Below, in pieces: positions 7,824 through 18,636 of a DNA stretch of 64,000 nt (position 1 is its first letter; the number at the start of each line of letters is the position of its first letter). Under the pieces are notes generated by a model, which worked only from the letters and a program-made list of their open reading frames with translations, ran no database searches and had not been told where the DNA came from. Both the position numbers and the translations under genes were made by a program. Source of the DNA: Polynucleobacter sp. MWH-Aus1W21 (lineage in GTDB: Bacteria; Pseudomonadota; Gammaproteobacteria; Burkholderiales; Burkholderiaceae); contig NZ_CP061287.1 of assembly GCF_018687275.1 (NCBI RefSeq), positions 186,001 to 250,000 on the forward strand, written 5' to 3'.

Positions 7824-8419
7824 TTTGGTTTGTCTGATTTTTCTGAAGATTTGGATTGATCTTCGTGTCCAGCATAAAAAGACTGGATCATATCCAGTGG
7901 AGTCCCCCATGCTAGTTGTTGCATACGCATACCTCTGGAAAGATAGCGCGCTAGTTCTGATAAAGCCAATTGATACACTTCGCGTTTGAATCCAATTACT
8001 GCATCTAATTGAATCCAGAATGGAACCCAGCGCCAGGCATCAAATTCGGGATGTTCTGAGGCGCGCAGTTGAATGTCGCTATCCAAACCCACTAAACGCA
8101 AAAGAAACCAGATTTGTTTTTGTCCGCGATAGGCTGCGCGATGGACGCGGGTAGAGTTTTGGCGGCGCAGGTATTCCTCAGGGACGTCATAACGAAGCCA
8201 ATCCCTGGTGCGTCCAATAATTTGGACATGCTCCGGCAGTAAGCCAACCTCCTCATGCAATTCGCGGTACATAGCCTGTTCAGGGCTTTCACCATGCTGA
8301 ATCCCACCCTGTGGGAATTGCCACGAATGCTGCCCAACGCGTTTTCCCCAGAAAACCTCGTTACGGCTGTTGAGGAGGACAATGCCGACATTCGGGCGAT
8401 ACCCTTCACGGTCAAGCAT
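7820..8419 (-). CDS. rppH: RNA pyrophosphohydrolase (Nudix)
   Basis: The 199-residue protein carries a full Nudix box (GGIQHGESPEQAMYRELHEEVGL region, residues about 38-60) after the family N-terminus MLDREGYRPNVGIVLLN. RppH removes pyrophosphate from 5' triphosphate mRNA ends and triggers RNase E decay. The C-terminal tail of about 30 residues is low-complexity and lysine/serine-rich. It is transcribed divergently from proS, with 48 bases between starts. Confidence 0.94.
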   Translation of the reverse strand: MLDREGYRPNVGIVLLNSRNEVFWGKRVGQHSWQFPQGGIQHGESPEQAMYRELHEEVGLLPEHVQIIGRTRDWLRYDVPEEYLRRQNSTRVHRAAYRGQKQIWFLLRLVGLDSDIQLRASEHPEFDAWRWVPFWIQLDAVIGFKREVYQLALSELARYLSRGMRMQQLAWGTPLDMIQSFYAGHEDQSKSSEKSDKPK

Positions 8420-8454
8420 GATCGTGCCTCAAATCCTTTAAAATCAACGATTTG

Positions 8455-8482
8455 ATTATATCCATACATGAAAGCCTCACAA
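8455..8482 (-). promoter_or_regulatory. Candidate promoter for rppH
   Basis: On the minus strand, TTGTGA (8482-8477) and TATAAT (8460-8455) are 16 bases apart. The -10 is a full consensus match and the -35 matches 4 of 6. It overlaps the proS start codon region (8468) on the other strand and lies 35 bases before the rppH ATG at 8419. Confidence 0.5.
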
Positions 8483-10210
8483 TCATTTCTCGCCACGCTA
8501 AAAGAAGCCCCCTCCGACGCTGAGGTGGTTTCGCACAAGCTCATGGTGCGCGCAGGATTAATTCGCAAGTTAAGTGCCGGCGTTTATAACTATTTGCCGC
8601 TAGGTTTAAAGGTAATTCGCAAGGTCGAAAACATCATTCGCGAAGAAATGAATCGTGCTGGCGCTATTGAGTTACTCATGCCCATGATTCAGCCCGCCGA
8701 ATTATGGCAAGAGACTGGTCGCTGGGAGAAGATGGGCCCAGAGTTGCTCCGCATCAAAGATCGTCATGATCGGGATTTTTTAATTCAGCCAACTTCTGAA
8801 GAGGTGATTACTGATTTGGCTCGCAATGAGATTAAGAGTTACAAGCAATTACCAGTCAATTTCTATCAAATCCAAACTAAGTTCCGCGATGAGCGCCGCC
8901 CTCGTTTTGGCATCATGCGTGGTCGCGAGTTCAGCATGAAAGATGCTTATTCATTCGATCGTGATGTTGAGGGTCTCAAGAAGTCTTATCAAATCATGTT
9001 TGATGCTTATACCCGCATCTTCAAGCGTATGGGCCTGCAGTTCCGCGCGGTGACTGCAGATAATGGTGCTATCGGAGGATCCGGTAGTCAAGAGTTCCAC
9101 GTGATTGCCGATACTGGTGAGGACGCGATTGTGTATTGCCCTAGCTCTGATTACGCCGCTAATTTGGAGGCAGCGGAATCATTGGCTTTGATAGCTAGCC
9201 GTGCGCCGGCTTCTGTAGCAATGAACAAGGTGCCAACGCCTGATAAAACCAATTGCTCTGATGTGGCTAAGTTCTTAAACATTCCGCTTGAGTCCACTGT
9301 GAAGTCCTTACTGTTTGCTGCCGATCAAGAAAATGGGCCGGCCAAACTCTTTATGTTGTTAGTACGCGGCGACCATGAATTGAATGAAGTGAAGGCTAGC
9401 AAAATACCCGGTATGGCCGAATCTCGTTTTGCTACAGAAGCAGAGATAAGACAAGCTTGTAATGCACCTGCGGGCTACTTGGGCCCGGTTGGTGTGAGTG
9501 CAGAAGTAACGGTTGTTGCTGATCGCACTGTTGCCAATATGGCAGATTTTGTTTGTGGTGCTAATGAGGCTGGTCATCATATAGCTGGTGTGAACTGGGG
9601 ACGTGATTTGCCAGAGCCACTGGTATTGGATATTCGTAATGCTGTTATTGGCGATCCTTCCCCGGATGGAAAGGGTGTTGTTGATATTTGCCGCGGCATT
9701 GAAGTGGGTCATGTATTCCAATTGGGTACCCGCTATTCAGAAGCTATGGGCTGTACTTATTTGGATCAACAAGGTAAAGCTCAGCCGATGGTGATGGGTT
9801 GTTACGGTATCGGTGTAACACGCTTACTTGGCGCAGCAATTGAACAAGGTCATGATGAGAAGGGCATTATTTGGCCAATCTCCATGGCTCCATTTGAAGT
9901 AGTGATCTGCCCAATGGGTTACGAAAAGTCAGAAGCAGTGAAAGCAGCGTGCGATCAATTGCATGATGAGCTATTGGCTGCAGGCGTCGATGTGATTTTA
10001 GATGATCGCAACGAACGCCCAGGCGCGATGTTTGCAGACTGGGAGCTCATCGGAGCGCCGTTCCGCGTAGTTATTGGTGATCGTGGTTTGGCAGACTCTC
10101 AAGTGGAGTTCAAAGGTCGTACTGATGCAGAATCCCAAAACATCTCGCTGGCCGAAATTAAAGCGAAAGTAATCGCTGCAGTACAAGCTGCTAAACAAGC
10201 TATCGTTTAA
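8468..10210 (+). CDS. proS: Prolyl-tRNA synthetase
   Basis: The 580-residue class II synthetase charges tRNA-Pro. It shows the N-terminal motif MVRAGLIRKLSAGVYNYLPLG, motif 2 (KFRDERRPRFGIMRGREFSM) and motif 3 (MGCYGIGVTRLLGAAIEQ). Between motifs 2 and 3, at roughly residues 220-390, lies the YbaK-type editing insertion of bacterial ProS. The C-terminal anticodon-binding domain begins near PFEVVICPMGY. The length is normal for the bacterial type. Confidence 0.97.
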   Translation: MKASQSFLATLKEAPSDAEVVSHKLMVRAGLIRKLSAGVYNYLPLGLKVIRKVENIIREEMNRAGAIELLMPMIQPAELWQETGRWEKMGPELLRIKDRHDRDFLIQPTSEEVITDLARNEIKSYKQLPVNFYQIQTKFRDERRPRFGIMRGREFSMKDAYSFDRDVEGLKKSYQIMFDAYTRIFKRMGLQFRAVTADNGAIGGSGSQEFHVIADTGEDAIVYCPSSDYAANLEAAESLALIASRAPASVAMNKVPTPDKTNCSDVAKFLNIPLESTVKSLLFAADQENGPAKLFMLLVRGDHELNEVKASKIPGMAESRFATEAEIRQACNAPAGYLGPVGVSAEVTVVADRTVANMADFVCGANEAGHHIAGVNWGRDLPEPLVLDIRNAVIGDPSPDGKGVVDICRGIEVGHVFQLGTRYSEAMGCTYLDQQGKAQPMVMGCYGIGVTRLLGAAIEQGHDEKGIIWPISMAPFEVVICPMGYEKSEAVKAACDQLHDELLAAGVDVILDDRNERPGAMFADWELIGAPFRVVIGDRGLADSQVEFKGRTDAESQNISLAEIKAKVIAAVQAAKQAIV

Positions 10211-10252
10211 GCAATAAATAGCTTAAGTAATCTTTTCAGATTTTAGATTTAG

Positions 10253-11635
10253 TTACTTCTTAAAGAGTCCGCCAATACCTTTGGCGGCTCCTTTTGCAGC
10301 CATGCTTGCCATGGTGCGCGCCATTTTTCCACCCTTGAATTGCTTCATCATAGTTTGCATTTGCTCAAACTGAGCAAGTAGGCGATTTACTTCTTGCACC
10401 TCTACGCCAGAACCAGCAGCAATTCGACGTTTGCGGCTAGCCTTCAGTAACTCAGGCTTTCTGCGTTCTTGAGGGGTCATGCTGTCAATAATTCCACGCA
10501 TGCGTGTAGTTTGCTTATCGGCGTTGCTTAAATTGGTTTTGGAAGCAGCTTGCGCCACTTGGCTCGGCAGCTTATCCATCAAGCTAGCCATACCACCCAT
10601 CTTTTGCATCTGCATGAGTTGATCGCGGAAATCTTCTAGATCAAATCCACCTTTAGAAATCTTGCTGGCTAATTTTTCGGCTTTAGCAACATCAACGTGT
10701 TGTTGAGCTTGTTCAACCAGAGCCAGAATATCGCCCATGCCCAAGATGCGGTTGGCCATACGTTCTGCATCAAACGCTTCAAGGCCATCCATCTTCTCGG
10801 CAACGCCAATAAATTTGAGAGGTACGCCGGTTACTTGGCGAACTGATAGGGCCGCGCCACCACGGGAGTCACCATCTAGCTTCGTTAGAATCACGCCGGT
10901 TAATGGCAGCGCTTCGTGGAAGGCTTTAGCGGTATTGACGGCATCCTGGCCGAGCATTGCATCGACTACAAATAAGGTCTCAATTGGATTGAGACTGGCA
11001 TGCAAGGTTTTAATCTCTTGCATGAGCACTTCATCAATACCTAAGCGACCTGCGGTGTCGACTAAGACAACATCAAAATAGTGGCGACGAGCCCAATCCA
11101 GCGCGGCGAGCGCAATGTCATTTGGTTTTTGGCTAATATCGCTTGGGAAAAACTCCGCACCAACTTGTTTAGTAACAGTTTCTAATTGCTCAATCGCAGC
11201 CGGACGATAGACGTCGCAAGAAACAGTTAATACTTTCTTTTTCTTTTTCTCTTGCAACCATTTTGCTAGCTTACCAACAGAAGTGGTCTTACCCGCACCC
11301 TGTAAGCCGGCCATTAAAATCACTGCAGGTGGTTGAGTTGCTAAATTGAGTTCACCACTTTGATTGGTATCACCCATCATCACTTGGGCTAACTCACGTT
11401 GAACTACGCCAACAAGAGCCTGTCCTGGACTTAAGCTTCCAACCACTTCCTCACCAAGGGCTTTAAATTTAATTTGCTCAAGCAAAGACTTCACTACTGG
11501 AAGCGCTACGTCAGCCTCTAATAGGGCTAAACGGATTTCCCGTAGCATTTCTGCGGTATTGGCTTCAGTAAGGCGGGCTTGGCCCCGCATTGTTTTAACA
11601 ACGCGAGATAGACGGTCGGTGAGGTTTTCTAGCAT
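10253..11635 (-). CDS. ffh: Signal recognition particle protein Ffh (SRP54)
   Basis: The 460-residue GTPase binds 4.5S RNA and signal sequences for cotranslational membrane targeting. The N domain (MLENLTDRLSRVVKTMRG) is followed by the G domain with P-loop GLQGAGKTTSVGKLA, DTAGRLGID and TKLDGDSRGGAAL. The methionine-rich M domain (MQKMGGMASLMDKLP onward) closes the protein. It is divergent from the YpjD-like gene with only 20 bases between starts. Confidence 0.97.
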   Translation of the reverse strand: MLENLTDRLSRVVKTMRGQARLTEANTAEMLREIRLALLEADVALPVVKSLLEQIKFKALGEEVVGSLSPGQALVGVVQRELAQVMMGDTNQSGELNLATQPPAVILMAGLQGAGKTTSVGKLAKWLQEKKKKKVLTVSCDVYRPAAIEQLETVTKQVGAEFFPSDISQKPNDIALAALDWARRHYFDVVLVDTAGRLGIDEVLMQEIKTLHASLNPIETLFVVDAMLGQDAVNTAKAFHEALPLTGVILTKLDGDSRGGAALSVRQVTGVPLKFIGVAEKMDGLEAFDAERMANRILGMGDILALVEQAQQHVDVAKAEKLASKISKGGFDLEDFRDQLMQMQKMGGMASLMDKLPSQVAQAASKTNLSNADKQTTRMRGIIDSMTPQERRKPELLKASRKRRIAAGSGVEVQEVNRLLAQFEQMQTMMKQFKGGKMARTMASMAAKGAAKGIGGLFKK

Positions 11636-11655
11636 TTATCGATTAGACTTTCCAG

Positions 11656-12504
11656 ATGGATATTTTAGGTTACTCAAGTTACGGATGGCTTCCTTCCGCA
11701 CTTTATTTGGCGCTTTTGCTGGTTTTGAGCTTCAAAGCCAAGAGCGGCGTGGAGTCTAGACTCTCAACAGCCTTAGTACAAGCCGCTATTTTTGTGATTT
11801 TGGTAATTCACGGGGCACAGCTTCATGACTCTGTCTTCACTCCAGAGGGCTTTGTGTTTGGTTTTGCACAAGATTTATCTTTGATTGCTTGGGTTGGCCT
11901 AGCTTTTTATTGGTTTCAGTCTTGGTTTTTGCCAATCTCCAGTTTGCGTTGGATGGCTTTAATGTTTGCCCTTTTTTGCGCATTCCTTCCCAATCTATTT
12001 CCCGGAGTTTTAATTTCACCTAAGGCAGTTTCAGACCCCTGGTTCAAAGGTCATTTTGTTGTGGCGACGGTTGCAGTGGGCCTGTTGAGTTTGGCGGCTA
12101 TGCACGCCATGCTAATGAGCGTACAAGATCGGGCTCTGCATCGCCAATTGGCAATCATTCCCAATGGAAGACTAGCTCATTGGTTGGAGGATCTTCCGCC
12201 CTTAATGACCATGGAGAGCCTCCTATTCAACTTGCTCTACGTTGGTTTTACACTTCTAAGTTTGACGGTCTTCTCCGGTTTACTCTTTTCTCAAACTTTG
12301 TTTGGCAAACCCCTTGTGTTTGATCACAAAACGATATTTGCTTTGGTGTCATGGGTTTTGTTTGCAGGACTACTGTTAGCGCGCTGGCGAGTAGGTCTGC
12401 GCGGCAGAGCTGCAATTCGTTGGGTATTAAGTGCGTACACAGCTTTACTGCTTGCTTATGTGGGTAGTCGTTTTGTCCTTGAAGTCATTTTGCAGAGAGC
12501 GTAA
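11656..12504 (+). CDS. CcsA/YpjD-type cytochrome c assembly family membrane protein
   Basis: The 282-residue protein has about eight predicted membrane helices and the CcsA-domain arrangement (PWFKGHFVVATVAVGLLSLAA, then a loop, then a helix and FDHKTIFALVSWVLFAGLLLARW). In beta- and gamma-proteobacteria this gene lies beside ffh and is often called ypjD or HemX-like. The role may be in heme or cytochrome c maturation, but this is not established for this branch. Only 3 bases separate its stop from the ampD-fusion start, so both are probably one transcript. Confidence 0.8.
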   Translation: MDILGYSSYGWLPSALYLALLLVLSFKAKSGVESRLSTALVQAAIFVILVIHGAQLHDSVFTPEGFVFGFAQDLSLIAWVGLAFYWFQSWFLPISSLRWMALMFALFCAFLPNLFPGVLISPKAVSDPWFKGHFVVATVAVGLLSLAAMHAMLMSVQDRALHRQLAIIPNGRLAHWLEDLPPLMTMESLLFNLLYVGFTLLSLTVFSGLLFSQTLFGKPLVFDHKTIFALVSWVLFAGLLLARWRVGLRGRAAIRWVLSAYTALLLAYVGSRFVLEVILQRA

Positions 12505-12507
12505 TTC

Positions 12508-13326
12508 TTGTTTAAGTGGCTTTTATTAATCGCAGGCGCTGGCCTTGTTTATCTTTGGATTAAAGGTAAAAAGCAAGCTAAGCTTAATGCGGAAAATCCC
12601 CCCAAACCCAGTAAAGATAAGCCAAAGAAGACTTCTGATCCCGAGGTCATGGTGCAGTGTCAACATTGCAAAGTGCATCTTCCCCAGCCAGAAGCCTTAA
12701 CTTGTGAGGATCGTTTTTATTGCTCAAGAGAGCATCTTCACGCACTTGATTCGAATGGTTGGATTGGAGATGCTCATTGGCGTATTTCACCCAATCAAGA
12801 TGTCAGGCCAGAAAATATACAAGCTGATCTAGCGGTAATTCACCACATCAGTCTGCCGCCTGGAGAGTTTAGAAGACGCGACTCCAGCAAACATATCGTA
12901 GATTTTTTTCAAAACAAGCTAGACCCAAATGGTCATCCTTATTTTGCGGAGATTGCCGATCAAAAAGTATCAAGCCATTTTTTGATTACTCGCTCCGGAA
13001 CGTTGGTGCAGTTTGTATCCGCTCACAGGAAAGCATGGCATGCTGGGGTTTCTGAATTTCTTGGCAGGGAAAAGTGCAATGACTTTTCTATTGGGATTGA
13101 GTTGGAGGGTGACGGCGATACACCATTTGAGGCCGCTCAATATCAAGCGCTAACAAATCTCATTCGAAAATTGACCAGCGCCTTTCCTAATTTGCAATTT
13201 GCAGGGCACAGCGATATTGCCCCTGAGCGCAAAACAGATCCTGGAATATATTTTGATTGGAAAAAGTTCCAAAAAGAGACAGGAATTTCCGTCAATAAAC
13301 TGCCCTTCGGTTTGGATCCTCGGTAA
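12508..13326 (+). CDS. ampD: PP0621-family domain fused to AmpD amidase
   Basis: The protein has 272 residues if the TTG at 12508 is used; no in-frame ATG precedes the first domain. Residues 1-20 form one membrane helix. After a basic linker, VQCQHCKVHLPQPEALTC...YCSREH (about 50-77) forms the cysteine cluster of PP0621-family proteins. From about residue 85 the chain is AmpD (1,6-anhydro-N-acetylmuramyl-L-alanine amidase, cell-wall recycling): WRISPNQDVRP, VIHHISLPPGEF, NDFSIGIELEGD and GHSDIAPERKTDPG, with the zinc ligands H, H and D retained. In other Burkholderiales these are usually two adjacent genes. The fusion would tether a normally cytosolic amidase to the membrane. Confidence 0.85.
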   Translation: MFKWLLLIAGAGLVYLWIKGKKQAKLNAENPPKPSKDKPKKTSDPEVMVQCQHCKVHLPQPEALTCEDRFYCSREHLHALDSNGWIGDAHWRISPNQDVRPENIQADLAVIHHISLPPGEFRRRDSSKHIVDFFQNKLDPNGHPYFAEIADQKVSSHFLITRSGTLVQFVSAHRKAWHAGVSEFLGREKCNDFSIGIELEGDGDTPFEAAQYQALTNLIRKLTSAFPNLQFAGHSDIAPERKTDPGIYFDWKKFQKETGISVNKLPFGLDPR

Positions 13327-13460
13327 GCAACTTTTGTATGTGAGCGTCCGCTTACTTTTACAGCCTTTGTCTAAAAAGGGCTAATAAACCCGCACCAAAA
13401 TGACCCCTAAATAATTGGAAAACTTAGTAAAAATACTAGTAAATATTTGTAATAAATAGC

Positions 13461-13489
13461 TTACCAAATACTAAATATTTCCCTATACT
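13461..13489 (+). promoter_or_regulatory. Promoter of nrdAB
   Basis: TTACCA (13461-13466) and TATACT (13484-13489) are 17 bases apart and match the sigma70 consensus at 4 of 6 and 5 of 6 positions. The upstream region is AT-rich. The -10 lies inside the upstream NrdR-like box, which would make repression by steric block straightforward. Confidence 0.6.
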
Positions 13490-13526
13490 TAGTGCCTAAT
13501 GCACTTCAAGACACTAGATGTAGTGT
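13480..13526 (+). promoter_or_regulatory. Tandem NrdR boxes upstream of nrdA
   Basis: The downstream box at 13511-13526 (ACACTAGATGTAGTGT) matches the published NrdR consensus acaCwAtATaTwGtgt at 14 of 16 positions. A weaker box at 13480-13495 matches at 11 of 16. Their starts are exactly 31 bases apart, the three-helical-turn spacing expected for paired NrdR boxes. NrdR is an ATP/dATP-sensing repressor of ribonucleotide reductase genes; its gene is not in this window. Confidence 0.75.
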
Positions 13527-13601
13527 TTGAATCCAGCAATACCCCATTGTTTTTTAACGATATTTTGTCCAAATAACTATATACATAGACGCAGGAGCAA
13601 C

Positions 13602-16574
<2,973 letters not shown>

Positions 16575-16625
16575 GCCATTTGCTTATTGGTCAGATATAA
16601 GAAAAGAAGAAATTAGGAGAAAGTT

Positions 16626-17810
16626 ATGTTGAATTGGGAAGAGGAAGTTGCTCCAGCGCTAGCGAAAGCTGGCCTTGCACCGCAGCCGGTTGTAGTGGAG
16701 CCACAACGTCCACAGCCAGATCAAGTGGCAATGGCGCCACAAGCTGCTGCACCAGCACCAGTAGCAGCTGCCAATTTATCTGGCGGCGCAGCTTTGCGTG
16801 TAAATGCCGCTGATAAGCGCGTGATTAATGCCAAGACTGACGTTAATCAGTTGGTTCCATTTAAATATAAATGGGCTTGGGAGAAGTATTTAGCTGGTTG
16901 TGCAAACCATTGGATGCCGCAAGAAATCAATATGAACCGCGATATCGCGCTTTGGAAAGATCCAAATGGCCTGACAGAGGATGAGCGTCGCATTATTAAG
17001 CGCAATCTTGGTTTCTTCACAACAGCTGATTCTTTGGCAGCAAACAATATTGTTTTGGGTACTTATCGCCACATTACCGCTCCAGAATGCCGCCAATACC
17101 TATTGCGCCAGGCTTTTGAAGAGGCAATCCATACCCATGCATACCAATATATTGTGGAATCTTTAGGTTTAGATCAGTCTGAAATCTTCAATGCGTACAA
17201 CGAAATTGAGTCAATTCGCGCTAAAGATGAATTCTTGATTCCTTATATTGATGTGCTTACTAACCCAAATTTCAAAACTGGCACTCTAGAAGCTGACCAA
17301 ACATTGCTCCGTTCACTCATCGTTTTTGCTTGTGTGATGGAGGGTTTGTTCTTTTATGTTGGTTTTACGCAAATACTTGCAATGGGTCGTCAAAACAAAA
17401 TGACGGGTGCTGCTGAGCAGTATCAATACATCCTTCGCGACGAGTCTATGCACTGCAATTTTGGTATCGATTTAATTAACCAAATCAAGCTGGAGAACCC
17501 ACAGTTATGGACTTCCGCGTTCAAAGACGAGATCAAATCTATCTTCGAAAAAGCGGTCGAATTAGAGTACCGTTATGCCGAAGATACGATGCCTCGCGGA
17601 GTGCTCGGATTGAACGCTCCGATGTTCAAAGGGTACCTAAGATACATCTGTAATCGCAGATGTTTGCAAATAGGACTTGACGCGATGTTCCCAAATGAAG
17701 AGAATCCATTTCCATGGATGTCAGAAATGATTGATCTGAAAAAAGAACGAAACTTTTTTGAGACACGCGTTATTGAGTATCAAACCGGTGGTGCGCTTAG
17801 TTGGGAGTAG
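16626..17810 (+). CDS. nrdB: Ribonucleoside-diphosphate reductase, beta subunit
   Basis: The 394-residue small subunit holds the di-iron centre and tyrosyl radical. The ligand pattern is present: FFTTADSL (Asp), AFEEAIHTHAY (Glu, His and the radical Tyr four residues after His), and the later RDESMHCNFG with Glu and His. The first 55 residues are an alanine/proline-rich leader ahead of the ferritin-like fold. The gene ends with tandem stop codons, TAG at 17808 and TAA at 17811. AGGAGAAAG precedes the start. It is cotranscribed with nrdA. Confidence 0.96.
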   Translation: MLNWEEEVAPALAKAGLAPQPVVVEPQRPQPDQVAMAPQAAAPAPVAAANLSGGAALRVNAADKRVINAKTDVNQLVPFKYKWAWEKYLAGCANHWMPQEINMNRDIALWKDPNGLTEDERRIIKRNLGFFTTADSLAANNIVLGTYRHITAPECRQYLLRQAFEEAIHTHAYQYIVESLGLDQSEIFNAYNEIESIRAKDEFLIPYIDVLTNPNFKTGTLEADQTLLRSLIVFACVMEGLFFYVGFTQILAMGRQNKMTGAAEQYQYILRDESMHCNFGIDLINQIKLENPQLWTSAFKDEIKSIFEKAVELEYRYAEDTMPRGVLGLNAPMFKGYLRYICNRRCLQIGLDAMFPNEENPFPWMSEMIDLKKERNFFETRVIEYQTGGALSWE

Positions 17811-18142
17811 TAAGACGGAAGTAAAGCGCACAACTGGCTAAATAGGAGATTAGACGGTTGGATAGTTTTAGAAGTCAGCAAAACCAGACTCAAATCCGAA
17901 AACCCTTGCTCAAGGGTGCCTGGGCTATTCTCTCTATTTTTTCCAGCACATTTAAGAAGCCGTTGTCCTTCGGGGCCACGGCTTTTTTTCCAGGATTCAT
18001 TAGCGTGCAGCACTTAGTATCAAGCCGCGCGCCGATGAATGGCTCGCTCGTCAGATCCAAAAGGTTGCAAAACCAGGCGGAAATGAGTGGTCGGGTCTTC
18101 TTAATGTAGTTTGTACTAATCCTCACGTGAAGGAGCATTACT
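17811..18142. other. 332-base gap between nrdB and the histone-like gene
   Basis: No convincing protein gene is seen. The gap holds one strong terminator hairpin (17957-17989), located 147 bases after nrdB. It also contains a small inverted repeat, CCCTTGCTCAAGGG (17903-17916), and a purine-rich ribosome-binding site (GAAGGAG) just before the ATG at 18143. The long distance from nrdB to its apparent terminator leaves room for a 3' UTR-derived small RNA. Confidence 0.5.
17957..17989 (+). terminator. Intrinsic terminator downstream of nrdAB
   Basis: AAGCCGTTGTCC, tetraloop TTCG, then GGGCCACGGCTT and a run of seven T. The 12-base stem has a G-U pair and one mismatch. The TTCG loop and T run make it a strong terminator for transcription coming from nrdB. 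Confidence 0.8.
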
Positions 18143-18421
18143 ATGGCAACTGCCAAGAAAAAACCTGCTGCAAAGAAACCAGCTGCTAAGAAAAAAGTAG
18201 CTGCTAAGAAACCAGCTGCTAAAAAAGTAGCTAAAAAGAAGCCTGCTGCTAAAAAAGCTGCTGCTAAGAAACCTGCTGCTAAAAAAGTAGCTAAAAAGCG
18301 CCCTGCTGCTAAAAAAGCTGCTGCTAAAAAGCCAGCTGCTAAAAAAGTAGCTAAAAAGAAGCCTGCTGCTAAAAAAGCTGCAAAAAAGGTTGCTAAAAAG
18401 CGCGTAGCAAAAAAAAAGTAA
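18143..18421 (+). CDS. Histone H1-like lysine/alanine-repeat DNA-binding protein (frame-0 product)
   Basis: The zero-frame product has 92 residues and consists almost wholly of AAKKPAAKKVAKK-type repeats, matching bacterial histone H1-like proteins that coat DNA in beta-proteobacteria. GAAGGAG lies before the ATG. The frame stops with TAA at 18419, but the -1 frame continues openly to 18546 and encodes the further K/A repeat and the family C-terminus PAAAWPFPTGTRP. The junction is nine A bases containing A AAA AAG. So the true protein is probably 134 residues, made by frameshifting or slippage, unless the A run has been miscounted by one base. Confidence 0.85.
   Translation: MATAKKKPAAKKPAAKKKVAAKKPAAKKVAKKKPAAKKAAAKKPAAKKVAKKRPAAKKAAAKKPAAKKVAKKKPAAKKAAKKVAKKRVAKKK
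18235..18390 (+). repeat. 60-base tandem repeat in the histone-like gene
   Basis: A unit of 60 bases (20 codons, roughly KKPAAKKAAAKKPAAKKVAK) occurs twice in full and once in part, starting near 18239, 18299 and 18359, with few substitutions. It is built from smaller GCTGCTAAAAAA-like blocks. Such repeats commonly vary in number between strains. Confidence 0.75.
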
Positions 18422-18448
18422 GTAAGCCTGCTGCGAAGAAAGCGGGCT
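18412..18448 (+). promoter_or_regulatory. Candidate -1 ribosomal frameshift site
   Basis: The heptamer A AAA AAG is at 18412-18418 with zero-frame codons AAA AAG, the same slippery sequence as E. coli dnaX. The zero-frame stop TAA follows at once. After a 6-base spacer a hairpin can form: AGCCTGCT (18425-18432), 8-base loop, AGCGGGCT (18441-18448), eight pairs with one G-U. A -1 slip here enters exactly the frame that encodes the conserved C-terminus. Transcription slippage on the nine A (18409-18417) would give the same result. Confidence 0.55.
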
Positions 18449-18546
18449 CTGCTGTAAAAAAGCCCGCGGCTAAGAAAGCTGCACCAGCGACTAGTGCGTT
18501 GAATCCTGCCGCTGCTTGGCCCTTCCCAACTGGCACACGTCCTTAA
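18418..18546 (+). other. C-terminal part of the histone-like protein in the -1 frame
   Basis: Forty-two codons run from GTA at 18418 to TAA at 18544 with no interruption. They encode more K/A repeats (SKPAAKKAG, KKPAAKKAAPA) and then TSALNPAAAWPFPTGTRP, the typical ending of histone H1-like proteins in this bacterial order. There is no separate start codon or ribosome-binding site, so it must be joined to the upstream frame. Confidence 0.75.
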
Positions 18547-18566
18547 TCAGACGGGTGTTACTAGAA

Positions 18567-18593
18567 GGGGTCTCTCACGAGACCCCTTTTTTT
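18567..18593 (+). terminator. Intrinsic terminator after the histone-like gene
   Basis: GGGGTCTC, loop TCAC, GAGACCCC, then seven T. It is a perfect 8-base stem placed 20 bases after the -1-frame stop at 18546, which fits that stop being the true gene end. Confidence 0.9.
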
Positions 18594-18636
18594 ATTGCCA
18601 AAATTTTGGATGGCTTAGAGAAAAGCCAAAGAATGC

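Noticed and set aside
8092..8568. Minus-strand 158-codon frame across rppH and the proS start
   Set aside because: It is a shadow of rppH and proS, both with clear family motifs.
13527..13601. Upstream in-frame extension of nrdA
   Set aside because: The extra start abuts the NrdR box downstream of the promoter and lacks a ribosome-binding site; the residues do not match the family.
17858..18109. 83-codon frame with TTG start after nrdB
   Set aside because: It contains the intrinsic terminator hairpin, has no recognisable domain and a rare start codon.
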